A stretch of DNA of 59,377 nucleotides, from positions 1 to 59,377 of the forward strand of contig JBAYJD010000014.1 of assembly GCA_041665305.1 (NCBI GenBank), read 5' to 3'. Both the position numbers and the translations under genes were made by a program. The first letter of the stretch is position 1. Each line of letters starts with the position of its first letter. This document shows, piece by piece, positions 7,131 to 16,230 of this stretch. Below the pieces are notes generated by a model, which saw only the letters and a list, made by a program, of their open reading frames with translations, searched no databases and was not told the origin of the DNA. The DNA is from YA12-FULL-51-18 sp041665305. Lineage in GTDB: Bacteria; Elusimicrobiota; Elusimicrobia; Elusimicrobiales; UBA9959.

Positions 7131-8434
7131 TGAAGAACTTGGTCGAATATGCCGCTGAAACCGGAGCTGAATTTGAAATTTATTCCTGTTCCGAAGAATT
7201 CAAAGGCGTCAAAATAGAAAATTCGGAACTGAGAGAACTCACCTCCGACATGCACTCCGGCGTAAGCCTGCGGTTGATAAAGGGCGGGATCTCGGGATTC
7301 GCGTATACTAAGAACCTCAATGACCCGCGGGAACTTGTGCAAAATGCGTTAACTTCGCTTAAAGGGGGGGTTGAAGCCGGATTCTCTTTTCCCGAACCCG
7401 GTAAATTAAAAAAACTGCGCGCCTGTTCGGAAAAAGCGGAGCGGATAACCGCCGCAATGCTCCTGGAGGAATGCGGCAAGATGCGCGATTTCCTGGCAAA
7501 GAGAACGAAAGGACAGATAAACGCCTCCGCGTCCGCCGGCGCAAGCTCATACCACCTGGTCAATTCCAAAGGGACCGATCTGGCCTGGGACGAATCCTCC
7601 ATGACGGCCTGCAGCGGTCTGGTATCGGAAGGGGGCGACGAACTGTACGGGTTCGCAACAGGGGTGGATTTCACCAGCCTCGCCGAAAGTAAAATGGCGG
7701 CCGTGGCGGAACTGTTTGAGGCCGGACGCAAAGAGGTCAGGCCCAAATCCGGCCGGCATAATGTTTTGTTCATGCCGGACGCCATTCATACGCTGCTATG
7801 GCGCGTGCAGAGCGGCGCAAGCGGCCAAAGCCTGTATCAGAGAACAACGCCGCTGGCGGGCAAAGAAGGCGAAAAGATATTTTCGGAAATCCTGACGCTG
7901 CGTAATAACCCGCTTAATGACGCTATACCCGGAGCAAGGGCCGTGGATGACGAAGGCGTCGCCTGCGTTGATTTTCCCGTGGTTGAAAAAGGGGTTTTTA
8001 AAGGGTTTTATTATGATCTGAATTACGCCGCCAAAATGGGAGTGAAGCCCACCGGACACGGCTTTCGGCGCATGCCGCTCTGGGGCGGCGGCGATGTCGT
8101 GACCCTGCGGCCGCAACCCACCCTTACCCATCTGTATTTTGATAAAGGCGCAAAAACTTTTATCGAACTGTTGAAAGAAATGGGCACGGGGATAGTGGTT
8201 TTCGGCGCGTTGGGCGCCCATAGCGGAAATATACCCAACGGTGATTTTTCTATAGGGCTTGCGCCTGGCTTCTATGTTGAAAACGGCAACATCTCCGGCA
8301 AAGCGAAAAGCACTATGATATCCGGTAATATCTACGATATGATGAAAAGAGCCGTGGCGGCAGGCTGCGAAAACGACCCGGCCTTCGCCAACAACCCGCC
8401 GGTACTGTTTGAAGGGGTCGATGTAGCCTGTTAG
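7130..8434 (+). CDS. tldE: TldE/PmbA-family protease subunit
   Basis: The 434-residue protein is the partner of TldD. It lacks the zinc motif, as expected for the TldE/PmbA subunit, and keeps family segments such as the N-terminal FEIYSCSEEFKGVKIENSEL, the central DDEGVAC and the C-terminal GNISGKAKSTMISGNIYDMM. It starts inside the tldD stop codon. TldE shapes the substrate channel of the heterodimer. The gene ends 26 bases before a heap of DNA-repair gene fragments, so it marks the last intact gene of the island. Confidence 0.9.
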   Translation: MKNLVEYAAETGAEFEIYSCSEEFKGVKIENSELRELTSDMHSGVSLRLIKGGISGFAYTKNLNDPRELVQNALTSLKGGVEAGFSFPEPGKLKKLRACSEKAERITAAMLLEECGKMRDFLAKRTKGQINASASAGASSYHLVNSKGTDLAWDESSMTACSGLVSEGGDELYGFATGVDFTSLAESKMAAVAELFEAGRKEVRPKSGRHNVLFMPDAIHTLLWRVQSGASGQSLYQRTTPLAGKEGEKIFSEILTLRNNPLNDAIPGARAVDDEGVACVDFPVVEKGVFKGFYYDLNYAAKMGVKPTGHGFRRMPLWGGGDVVTLRPQPTLTHLYFDKGAKTFIELLKEMGTGIVVFGALGAHSGNIPNGDFSIGLAPGFYVENGNISGKAKSTMISGNIYDMMKRAVAAGCENDPAFANNPPVLFEGVDVAC

Positions 8435-8460
8435 GTTTTAACGCTAAAGCAAGAATTTCT

Positions 8461-8848
8461 ATGGAAAAAATAACGCGCCACGCCCGAAAAGTATACGACC
8501 AATACGCGCAAGCGTACCACGCATCCATTGAAAAAGAGGACCGGATGGACCAATTCTATTACGGCACCATGGAAAGCCCCGTGGGGAAAATTCTTATCGG
8601 AGTTACGGGAAAGGGAAAACGGCTTTTTCTCCTGCACTATCCCTGCAAAAGGCGTCCGGAAGCGGAATTGAAACGGCGTCTTGGCCCGCGCCGTGGGCAT
8701 GGCAAATAATAAAAACAACATCGGGATCGTAGTCCCCTGTCATCGGGTTATCGGCGCGGACGGAGGCCTGACCGGTTACGCCGGAGGGACGCATCTAAAA
8801 GCCATACTTCTTGAACACGAAAATCCGCGGAAAAGGCCGGGCCTTTGA
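8461..8848 (+). pseudogene. Remnant 2: methyltransferase N-terminus joined to internally deleted Ogt/MGMT
   Basis: Three pieces lie end to end. The first ~28 codons (ARKVYDQYAQAYHASIEKEDR) resemble the N-terminus of a class I SAM methyltransferase. From the ATG at 8546, MDQFYYGTMESPVGKILIGVTGKG is the N-terminus of an Ogt/MGMT protein, which runs to about 8690. In another frame RAVGMANNKNNIGIVVPCHR and onward gives the active-site cysteine and the C-terminus, ending at 8848. About 60 central residues are missing, so the alkyltransferase is broken. The stretch 8748-8824 is repeated at 4026-4101. Confidence 0.8.
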
Positions 8849-8855
8849 TCCCGCA

Positions 8856-8951
8856 ATGAAGGACACACACATTGTCGGCAGCGCCATAATTTACGCTCAC
8901 ATGCGGGCCACCGGCCTGGTGAACGACCATCTAGGAGCCTGTCCGACATAA
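8856..8951 (+). pseudogene. C-terminal remnant of DNA-3-methyladenine glycosylase I (Tag)
   Basis: The frame reads MKDTHIVGSAIIYAHMRATG then LVNDHL, which matches the C-terminal part of Tag, where VG(S/T)...YxxMQAxGLVNDH is conserved. The match ends exactly where the 78-bp repeat starts at 8931, so the repeat appears to have inserted in, or recombined at, the tag gene. Together with the MGMT scraps this suggests a former alkylation-repair gene group. Confidence 0.65.
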
Positions 8952-9008
8952 GCAATTTTGGCCGCAATTGCCGTTTTTTGCCCGCACCTTTGTTGCGCGA
9001 AACTTACA
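8931..9008 (+). repeat. Copy B of ~78-bp dispersed repeat
   Basis: It starts CTAGGAGCCTGTCCGACATA and ends near GCGCGAAACTTACA. About 74 of 78 positions match the reverse complement of 43-120. It interrupts the tag remnant on its left and is followed by ~100 bases of gene-free DNA leading to the peptidase gene. Confidence 0.8.
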
Positions 9009-9071
9009 TAGTCCTTGCTTTGAAAAAACGCGGATATTGTTAGAACAGAACCCGCATTCGTCGTAATTTTA

Positions 9072-9077
9072 TATAAT
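9072..9077 (+). promoter_or_regulatory. Possible -10 box for the S9 peptidase
   Basis: TATAAT in an AT-rich stretch 40 bases upstream of the ATG. No clear -35 box. Confidence 0.4.
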
Positions 9078-9116
9078 CTGGAAGTAGCGAATCCTCACAC
9101 ACCGGCACGGATACTC

Positions 9117-11552
9117 ATGAAAAGAACCGCCACGCTCTCACTGTCTTTTTTTACCCTGTTTCTCCTACGCCAGTCCGCGGCGGCTCAGGAGAACCTGATT
9201 TTTCAAACCCCGCCGGCCGAGATCCTGGCGCTGGCGGATTATAAAAGGGCGCCCTCCGTAACCATGGATTCCAGGAAGGAATACATGCTGCTTACCTACC
9301 GCAATACTTACAAGTCGCTTGACGAGTTGAATCAAGAGGAACTGCGCCTTGGCGGCATAAGGATCAACCCGGCCGCCAACATCTCGACCCTTGTCACCTA
9401 CGCCAACGACCTGAAGCTGAGGAAAGTTTCGGAAAGCGTCGAAATGCCGGTCTCCGGGCTGCCGCCGAACCCGAAGATAACCAATATTTCGTGGTCGCGG
9501 GACGAAAAGAAGATCGCATTTACCCACACCACCGACACCGGAGTGGAATTATGGGTGATAGATGTCGGATCGGCCGCGGCAAAGCGGCTGACGGGACCCG
9601 TGGTCAACGCCAACCTCGGCAGGCCGTACGATTGGCTGGACGACAACGAAACGCTGCTGGTAAGGCTGCTCCCTAAAGAAAGGTCCGCCCTCATAGATAC
9701 AAAGAAGGAACTGCCGAAAGGCCCCTCGATCTCGGTGGGCGACGGCTCGGTCTCGCAGAACCAGACCTTCCAGGACCTGCTGAAAAATCCGACGGACGAA
9801 AAGAATTTCGAGACCCTGGCCGCCTCGGAATTATACAAGGTGTCTCTCTCCGGGGAGGCCGAACTTTTTAAAGCCTCCGCCATGTACTCGGATGAAAGCG
9901 TTTCGCCGGACGGGAAGTATGTGCTGGTTACAACCCTCCAAAAGCCTTTCTCCTATATAGTGCCGTTCGAGCGATTCCCGCAAAAGTCCGTGGTTTACGA
10001 CCTGAGCGGCAAAGAGATCAAGACGGTCAACGAGGTGCCCCTGAACGAGGCGATCCCGAAGGGTTTCTGCTCGGTCAGGACGGGCAAAAGGGAGATGGCC
10101 TGGAGAGACGATAAGCCTTCGACCCTGTACTATGTGGAGGCGCTGGATGGAGGGGATCAGGCAAATAAAGCCGAATTCCGGGACGAAATCTTCCTCTGGG
10201 ACGCGCCCTTCTCCTCCGGGCCGGTTCCTTTGTTCAGAACGCGGCAGCGGTTCAACGCAATTATCTGGGGCGACGAGAGTTCCGCCGTCGCGTTCGATAC
10301 CTGGTATGATACCCGGAACATGAAAACATATCTGATAGACCCCTCAAAACCGGGGGAAAAGCCGAAGAGCCTCTATGACCGCGATTATCAGGACATTTAT
10401 TCCGATCCCGGAAGCTTCGAAACGAAAAGGAACGCGGCCGGGAAGTGGGTGCTCCTGAAAGAAAACGGCGGCCTTTTTCTGCTGGGCGACGGCCATACCA
10501 AGGACGGGCAATACCCGTTCGTGGACAAACTCGATCTTAAGTCCTTAAAGACCGACCGCCTGTACCGGTCCTCGTTTACCGACAAAAAGGAAGAGTTGCT
10601 CTCCATACAGGATGCCGCGGAGGGCAAAGTGATGGTCAGGATACAGTCAAAGAACGAGTTCCCCAACTATTATTTCAGGAGCCTCAAATCCGGCGCCCTG
10701 ACCCAGGTTACCGGCTTCAGGAACCCTTTCGAAAGCATCATGGATGTCCGTAAGGAAGTGATAAAGTACAAAAGAAAGGACGGCGTGGGATTGTCCGGGA
10801 CCTTGTACCTGCCGGCCGGTTACAACGCGGAAAAAAACGGAAAACTGCCGCTGCTCATCTGGGCGTACCCGGAGGAGTTCAAGAACACGGACAGCGCAGG
10901 GCAAAACTATAAAAACCCTAACGAATTCACCTATCCCCACTACGGCTCTTTCATATACTGGGTAACCAGAGGCTACGCCGTCCTGGACGACGCTTCTTTC
11001 CCAATAGTGGGCGAAGGGAAAAAGGAGCCGAACGACACCTTCATAAAGCAATTGGTCCTGAACGCTGAAGCCGCCATCGACGCCGTGGACAGGTTCGGGG
11101 TTATCGACCGCAGGCGGGTCGCGATCGGCGGGCACTCCTACGGCGCGTTTATGGTTGCGAACCTCCTGACCCACTCGAAACTTTTCGCCTGCGGCGTAGC
11201 CAGGAGCGGCTCTTATAACAGGACCCTGACGCCGTTCGGCTTTCAGGGAGAACAAAGGAATTACTGGGACGCGCCCGGGACCTACAACGGCATGTCGCCG
11301 TTCATGACGGCCGACAAAATGAAAACGCCGCTCTTGATGGTCCACGGAGACGCGGACAATAATCCCGGCACCTTTACCCTTCAAACCGAACGCTATTTCC
11401 AGGCCTTGAAGGGGCTGGGCGCGCCGGTCAGGATGGTGCTGCTGCCCAAAGAGGCCCACGGCTACGCCGCCAAAGAAAATATCCTGCATCTTCTCTGGGA
11501 GCAGGACCGATTTTTTGAAAAATACCTGAAAGACCGGCCGCCGCATAAATAA
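9117..11552 (+). CDS. Secreted S9 peptidase, glutamyl endopeptidase-like (S9D)
   Basis: An 811-residue serine peptidase of the prolyl oligopeptidase clan. It has an N-terminal signal peptide (MKRTATLSLSFFTLFLLRQS, cleaved near AAAQ), a long beta-propeller region (about 40-540) and a C-terminal alpha/beta hydrolase domain. The catalytic triad is visible: nucleophile S674 in GGHSYGAFM, D747 in HGDADNNPGT and H781 in KEAHGY. The segments GGHSYGAFM, RSGSYNRTLTPFGFQ and DNNPGT are typical of the glutamyl endopeptidase subgroup known from plant chloroplasts and bacteria. It is probably periplasmic or exported and processes peptides ending at acidic residues. It stands alone with its own promoter region next to the island boundary. 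Confidence 0.9.
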   Translation: MKRTATLSLSFFTLFLLRQSAAAQENLIFQTPPAEILALADYKRAPSVTMDSRKEYMLLTYRNTYKSLDELNQEELRLGGIRINPAANISTLVTYANDLKLRKVSESVEMPVSGLPPNPKITNISWSRDEKKIAFTHTTDTGVELWVIDVGSAAAKRLTGPVVNANLGRPYDWLDDNETLLVRLLPKERSALIDTKKELPKGPSISVGDGSVSQNQTFQDLLKNPTDEKNFETLAASELYKVSLSGEAELFKASAMYSDESVSPDGKYVLVTTLQKPFSYIVPFERFPQKSVVYDLSGKEIKTVNEVPLNEAIPKGFCSVRTGKREMAWRDDKPSTLYYVEALDGGDQANKAEFRDEIFLWDAPFSSGPVPLFRTRQRFNAIIWGDESSAVAFDTWYDTRNMKTYLIDPSKPGEKPKSLYDRDYQDIYSDPGSFETKRNAAGKWVLLKENGGLFLLGDGHTKDGQYPFVDKLDLKSLKTDRLYRSSFTDKKEELLSIQDAAEGKVMVRIQSKNEFPNYYFRSLKSGALTQVTGFRNPFESIMDVRKEVIKYKRKDGVGLSGTLYLPAGYNAEKNGKLPLLIWAYPEEFKNTDSAGQNYKNPNEFTYPHYGSFIYWVTRGYAVLDDASFPIVGEGKKEPNDTFIKQLVLNAEAAIDAVDRFGVIDRRRVAIGGHSYGAFMVANLLTHSKLFACGVARSGSYNRTLTPFGFQGEQRNYWDAPGTYNGMSPFMTADKMKTPLLMVHGDADNNPGTFTLQTERYFQALKGLGAPVRMVLLPKEAHGYAAKENILHLLWEQDRFFEKYLKDRPPHK

Positions 11553-11641
11553 GGAACCGCACCGCTTGCCCGGAAGCGCCCGCGTCCGCCGCTAGAAAAA
11601 GTTATTTTATCCTCGCAGAAAAACAGCCTCAGGAGAGTACG

Positions 11642-14410
11642 ATGCCGAGAGCCCGCGTGCAAAAGAACGCCCCTAACTTTAAGATCTCCCGCTTTTTCAC
11701 ATCCGGAAAAAACCGCCCCCTTGACGAGGTCGCATACGAACGCCGAGACTCGCGCATTTCGGACGCGGACGGAGAAGCGGTTTTCGAAATGAAAAACCTC
11801 GAAGTGCCGGCTTCCTGGACCCAGCTGGCGACCGATATTCTCGCTTCTAAGTACTGCCGCCCCGTAAAGCCGGACACCTCGGCGCGCGAAACAAGCGCGC
11901 GGCAGGTCGTAGGCCGTGTGGCGCGCACGATACGAAAAGCCGCGCGGGACCAGCGGCTGCTCTCCGCCGCCGACGCCGGCATTTTTGAGGACGAACTCTC
12001 GCACCTCCTGATCCGGCAAATGGCCGCGTTCAACACCCCGGTATGGCTGAATTGCGGCCTGGCGCAGGAATACGGGATCCGGGGCCAGGGCGGGAACTGG
12101 TATTGGCACTCCGGCAGGAAGAAAGTCGAGAAAACAAAAGACTCCTACACGCATCCCCAATGCTCGGCCTGCTTCATCCAGGGCGTGGAGGACAGCCTGC
12201 CCGCGATCTTCGATCTGCTCAAGAACGAGGCCCGCATTTTCAAGTACGGATCCGGTTCGGGGTCTAATTTTTCCAGGATCCGCAGCCGCCACGAGAAACT
12301 TTCCACCGGCGGCAGCCCTTCCGGTCTTATTTTCTTTCTCGAAGTCTTCGACAAGGGCGCCGGCGCCATCAAATCGGGGGGGATCGCCCGACGCGCGGCT
12401 AAAATGGTCTGTCTCGACATGGATCATCCCGAGATAGCGGATTTTATACAGTGGAAACAACGAGAGGAAAAGAAGGTCGCGGTCATGGTCGCGGCCGGTT
12501 ATGCGTCCGATTTCAACGGGGAGGCGTACCGTACCGTCAGCGGGCAGAATTCCAACAACTCGGTCCGCGCCTCCGACGCTTTCATGGAGGCTGCGCTCAA
12601 TGACGGGATCTGGGAAACCACCCTCAGGACCTCTGGCCGGGTGTTCGAGAAGCACAAGGCCCGCGACCTGATGCGGCTGATCTCCCAGTCGGCCTGGTCC
12701 TGCGCCGAACCCGGGGTCCAATTCGACACGACCATCAACCGCTTCCACACCTGTCCCGCTACGGACCGGATCCGCGCCTCCAATCCGTGCTCGGAATATA
12801 TGTTCCTGGACGATACGGCCTGCAATCTCTCGTCCCTGAACCTGCTGAAGTTCCTGCGCGGCGACAATACTTTCGATGTGGGCTCCTTTTGCCGCGCCGT
12901 GCGCGTGATGTTCCTCGCGCAGGAAGCGCTGGTCGATTTTTCCAGTTATCCCAACGAACGGATCGCAAAGAACTCGCATGATTACCGGCCGCTGGGCCTG
13001 GGATACGCCAATCTCGGCACGCTGCTTATGATACTGGGGCTTCCCTACGATTCGCCCGCGGGCCGCAGCTGGTGCGGAGCTCTGACCGCCCTGATGACCG
13101 CGCAGGCTTATAAGACCTCGGCGGAAATAGCCGCCGTGCGCGGGCCGTTCGAAGGCTATAAGGCCAACCGCGGCCCCATGACGGGCGTCATGCGCCTCCA
13201 TCAGGCCGCAGTGGAACGCATCGAACCGGGCTGTCCGGATTATCTGCTCGAAGCGGCGCGCAAATCCTGGGCGGAGGCGGTCGAACTGGGCGGGCGCCAC
13301 GGGTACCGCAACGCCCAGGCTACCGTACTCGCCCCGACCGGGACCATCGGACTGCTTATGGATTGCGACACCACCGGGATCGAACCGGATTTCGCCCTGG
13401 TTAAATTCAAAAAGCTGGCGGGCGGCGGCACGATGAAGATCGTCAACCACTCGGTCGAACGCGCGCTCGGCAATCTCGGCTACGGCGGAACGGAAAAGAC
13501 AGCGATCATGGCCCATATACTGAAAACCGGGGGCGCCGAGGGCGCGCCGGGCCTGCATCCGGAACATCTGCCTGTGTTCGACTGCGCCAGCCCGCCTCCC
13601 GGAGGCGCGCGCTTTATCGCGCCTCTGGGCCATGTGCTCATGATGGCCGCGGCCCAGCCCTTTATCTCCGGCGCGATCTCAAAAACCGTCAATCTCCCGC
13701 ACACCTCGACTGTGGAAGATATCGAGAACATCTACATCCGGAGCTGGAAGCTCGGCCTTAAGGCCATAAGCGTCTATCGCGACGGCTGCAAACTGTCGCA
13801 GCCGCTCTCGGTGTCGCAAGCCAAGAAAAAGAAAGAAGCCGACAGCGATATCGAGCTGGCCGGAGCCATACTTGAACGCCGCTACCTGCCCTACAAGCGT
13901 TCCGGACACACCTATGAGGCGGAGATCGCGGGACAGAAGATCTATGTAAAGACCGGAGAATATCCGGACGGACGACTCGGGGAGATCTTCGTGGATTTCC
14001 ATAAACCGGGCTCGCCCATGCGGGAAATGCTCAATTGCCTGAGCATCGCCGTTTCACTGGGGCTTCAATACGGCGTGCCGCTCGGCGATCTGGTCCAGCG
14101 GCTGACTTTCACGCGTTTCGAGCCGTCGGGCATGGTACGGCACCCGAACATCAAGATGTCGACTTCCGTGGTCGATTTTATTTTCCGCCTGCTAGGCCTG
14201 GAATATCTCGGGCGGACGGACCTGGCCCATGTGCCGCCTGAAGAGATCAAGGCTCCGCCGGCGGCCGTCCAGCATCCGCCGACTGCCGCCGGCGCCAGGC
14301 CGGCCCTCTCCGGCGACGCTCCTTTTTGCGATAATTGCGGTCATGTGACCGTGCGTAACGGCACCTGTTACAAATGCATAAATTGCGGGAATTCACTGGG
14401 ATGCTCCTAG
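11642..14410 (+). CDS. nrdJ: Adenosylcobalamin-dependent (class II) ribonucleotide reductase
   Basis: It makes deoxyribonucleotides from ribonucleotides using a cobalamin-generated thiyl radical, without needing or being harmed by oxygen. In the 922-residue protein the redox cysteine lies in QCSACF (C174/C177), the thiyl-radical cysteine in NPCSE (C383) with its N and E partners, and the PTGTIG motif near residue 566. The C-terminus holds a zinc-ribbon-like CDNCG...CYKCINCG tail that shuttles electrons to the active site. The ATG follows CAGGAGAG. A terminator lies just downstream. No class I or III reductase is seen in the window. Confidence 0.95.
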   Translation: MPRARVQKNAPNFKISRFFTSGKNRPLDEVAYERRDSRISDADGEAVFEMKNLEVPASWTQLATDILASKYCRPVKPDTSARETSARQVVGRVARTIRKAARDQRLLSAADAGIFEDELSHLLIRQMAAFNTPVWLNCGLAQEYGIRGQGGNWYWHSGRKKVEKTKDSYTHPQCSACFIQGVEDSLPAIFDLLKNEARIFKYGSGSGSNFSRIRSRHEKLSTGGSPSGLIFFLEVFDKGAGAIKSGGIARRAAKMVCLDMDHPEIADFIQWKQREEKKVAVMVAAGYASDFNGEAYRTVSGQNSNNSVRASDAFMEAALNDGIWETTLRTSGRVFEKHKARDLMRLISQSAWSCAEPGVQFDTTINRFHTCPATDRIRASNPCSEYMFLDDTACNLSSLNLLKFLRGDNTFDVGSFCRAVRVMFLAQEALVDFSSYPNERIAKNSHDYRPLGLGYANLGTLLMILGLPYDSPAGRSWCGALTALMTAQAYKTSAEIAAVRGPFEGYKANRGPMTGVMRLHQAAVERIEPGCPDYLLEAARKSWAEAVELGGRHGYRNAQATVLAPTGTIGLLMDCDTTGIEPDFALVKFKKLAGGGTMKIVNHSVERALGNLGYGGTEKTAIMAHILKTGGAEGAPGLHPEHLPVFDCASPPPGGARFIAPLGHVLMMAAAQPFISGAISKTVNLPHTSTVEDIENIYIRSWKLGLKAISVYRDGCKLSQPLSVSQAKKKKEADSDIELAGAILERRYLPYKRSGHTYEAEIAGQKIYVKTGEYPDGRLGEIFVDFHKPGSPMREMLNCLSIAVSLGLQYGVPLGDLVQRLTFTRFEPSGMVRHPNIKMSTSVVDFIFRLLGLEYLGRTDLAHVPPEEIKAPPAAVQHPPTAAGARPALSGDAPFCDNCGHVTVRNGTCYKCINCGNSLGCS

Positions 14411-16101
14411 ACGGGACCGTCCCGCGGCTGAGATCGATGTTTTCCAGAAGCTCCATCTTTTTTCGCAAGCCGCCCCGCCCCGAGAGGCGGGGCGGGGTGA
14501 AATTTTTGCTGCGAAAATTTTTAGTCTGCCATGGGAGTTCAGGCGGCGGAGATCGTTTTGCCGTCCGCGCCCTGTTCGTCCTCGGCGCCATAGCCGTCGT
14601 CCTGGCGGCGGCGCCTTACCGCATATTCGATCTCGACCGCTTCTTCGCGCCCAAAGAACTGGCGCTGCACGCGGCCGCGCTGGCGCTGGTACTCCTGACC
14701 CTGCGCCGGGTGAAGACGCTCGAATTGAACCGGATCGATCTGCTGCTTTCATTATACCTGTCGCTCAGCTTCGCGAGCGCGCTGTTCGCCTCCGACCATT
14801 GGCTCTCCACGCGCGCGCTGGCGGTCACGCTCTCGGGTGCGGGCGTGTTCTGGGCCGCGCGCGCCGCCGCGAACGACGGCGGGCGGCGGATGATCGTCGC
14901 GGCCGCCGCCGCGGCGGCGGTAATGGGGGCCGCCGCCTCGCTGACGCAGGCCTACGGCGCGACAAGCGATTTTTTCAGCCTCAATCGCATCCCTGGCGGG
15001 ACCCTGGGGAACCGCAACTTCATGGCGCATCTTGCCGCTCTCTGCGCGCCGGCGCTTATCCACGCGACGATCACTGCGCGGCGCTCCGTGACCGCGGCCT
15101 GCGGAGCCGCGGGGATGACGATCATCGCGGCCGCACTGGTGCTTTCACGCTCGCGCGCCGCCTACCTGGGCCTGGCCGTGGGCGCAATGATCTTTACATA
15201 CGGGTTTTGGCTGGCGCGCAGCCGCTGGAGCGATCCGATAACCGCGTTCCGGATAAAGTGTCTCGTGCTCGCCGCCGCGTCGGGCATCCTCGCGGCGCTG
15301 CTTCTCCCGAACACACTGGAGTGGAGGAGCGAATCCCCGTATATCGACACGGTCGCCGGGATGGTGGACTACCGCAGGGGCAGCGGACACGGCCGCGTCG
15401 TCCAATACGCAAGAACTCTGCGCATCACGGCCTCGCATCCTCTGCTCGGCGCCGGACCGGGCAATTGGGCCGTTATTTACCCGAAGGTCGCCGCGCCCTA
15501 TGATCCCTCCATCAACCATGCCAACGGAACGACGGCAAACCCGTGGCCGAGCAGCGACTGGATGGCGATCCTCTCCGAGCGCGGGGCGCCGGCCCTGGCC
15601 GCGATACTGCTCGCGCTTCTCGGGCTGCTTGCGGGCGCATGGCGGAAGGCCGCTCATGCAGCCGGAATCGAAGAATATTCTGAAGGGCTGACGCTGACGG
15701 CTGTGCTCTCAGTGACCGCGGTCGTCGCTTGTTTCGACGCCGTGCTGCTGCTCCCGGCGCCCTCGTTCATCGTGTGGTCGCTCTTCGGCGCGCTCGCGGC
15801 GTTTTCGCCGCCGAGATGGTCGGCGGAGCTCTCCCAGCGCGCACTGCGGCGGCTGACGGCCGCTGTGGCGCTCGTAGGGACAGCGGCGGTGCTGCGCAGT
15901 TCCGGGCAGATCGCCGCGATGGCGCTGTCAAGCAAAGCGCGTTCGGCCGCGCAATGCGCCAGGGCGGCGCGGCTGGATCCCGGCAACGCCAGGATCCGTT
16001 CCCGGTGCGCGGCCCTGCGGGCGGCCGCTCTGCGGCGGCCGGACACGGATCCAGGCGGACCGCCGGCGGCGGCCTGCCAGAACTTGACGCCGGAGCCTTG
16101 A
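14374..16101 (+). CDS. O-antigen ligase/polymerase-like (Wzy_C) membrane protein
   Basis: A 575-residue frame with about ten to twelve hydrophobic segments and the Wzy_C-type central part: GTLGNRNFMAHL, a long periplasmic loop (EWRSESPYIDTVAGMVDYRRGSG) and HPLLGAGPGNW. Such proteins join or polymerise glycans at the outer face of the inner membrane. The frame opens at 14374 inside nrdJ, but its first ~40 codons cross the nrdJ terminator hairpin, so the true start is probably later. A GTG at 14497 preceded by GGGGCGGGG, or a start near the first helix (about 14560), are candidates. Very GC-rich with alanine-rich C-terminus. Substrate unknown. Confidence 0.75.
   Translation: MHKLREFTGMLLDGTVPRLRSMFSRSSIFFRKPPRPERRGGVKFLLRKFLVCHGSSGGGDRFAVRALFVLGAIAVVLAAAPYRIFDLDRFFAPKELALHAAALALVLLTLRRVKTLELNRIDLLLSLYLSLSFASALFASDHWLSTRALAVTLSGAGVFWAARAAANDGGRRMIVAAAAAAAVMGAAASLTQAYGATSDFFSLNRIPGGTLGNRNFMAHLAALCAPALIHATITARRSVTAACGAAGMTIIAAALVLSRSRAAYLGLAVGAMIFTYGFWLARSRWSDPITAFRIKCLVLAAASGILAALLLPNTLEWRSESPYIDTVAGMVDYRRGSGHGRVVQYARTLRITASHPLLGAGPGNWAVIYPKVAAPYDPSINHANGTTANPWPSSDWMAILSERGAPALAAILLALLGLLAGAWRKAAHAAGIEEYSEGLTLTAVLSVTAVVACFDAVLLLPAPSFIVWSLFGALAAFSPPRWSAELSQRALRRLTAAVALVGTAAVLRSSGQIAAMALSSKARSAAQCARAARLDPGNARIRSRCAALRAAALRRPDTDPGGPPAAACQNLTPEP
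14470..14508 (+). terminator. Terminator after nrdJ
   Basis: CCGCCCCGCC at 14470-14479 pairs with GGCGGGGCGG at 14486-14495 across a 6-base loop, followed by AAATTTTT. It lies inside the upstream part of the following reading frame and argues for a later start there. The AT-rich stretch after it (AAATTTTTGCTGCGAAAATT) resembles 52463-52486. Confidence 0.7.
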
Positions 16102-16126
16102 TTTTTGTCACGGAAAATTCTATAAC
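16098..16126 (+). promoter_or_regulatory. Promoter of the superoxide dismutase gene
   Basis: TTGATT at 16098-16103, a 17-base spacer, then TATAAC at 16121-16126. The rest of the leader (to 16230) is GC-rich and can fold into hairpins (CGCCGCGGCGGCG and GGCGCC stretches). Confidence 0.55.
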
Positions 16127-16230
16127 CTAATCAGGGGAAAGCCGTTGGATCAAATGTAAGAGCGTCCGCCGCGGCGGCGGGCGTCGGGCGCCGCCTCTCG
16201 GCGCCGCGGAAGAACTAACAAGGGGGAAAC

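Noticed and set aside
11462..13633. 723-codon open frame on the minus strand
   Set aside because: It lies wholly opposite nrdJ and the end of the peptidase gene, has no ribosome binding site or recognisable domain, and reflects GC-rich codon bias of the true genes.
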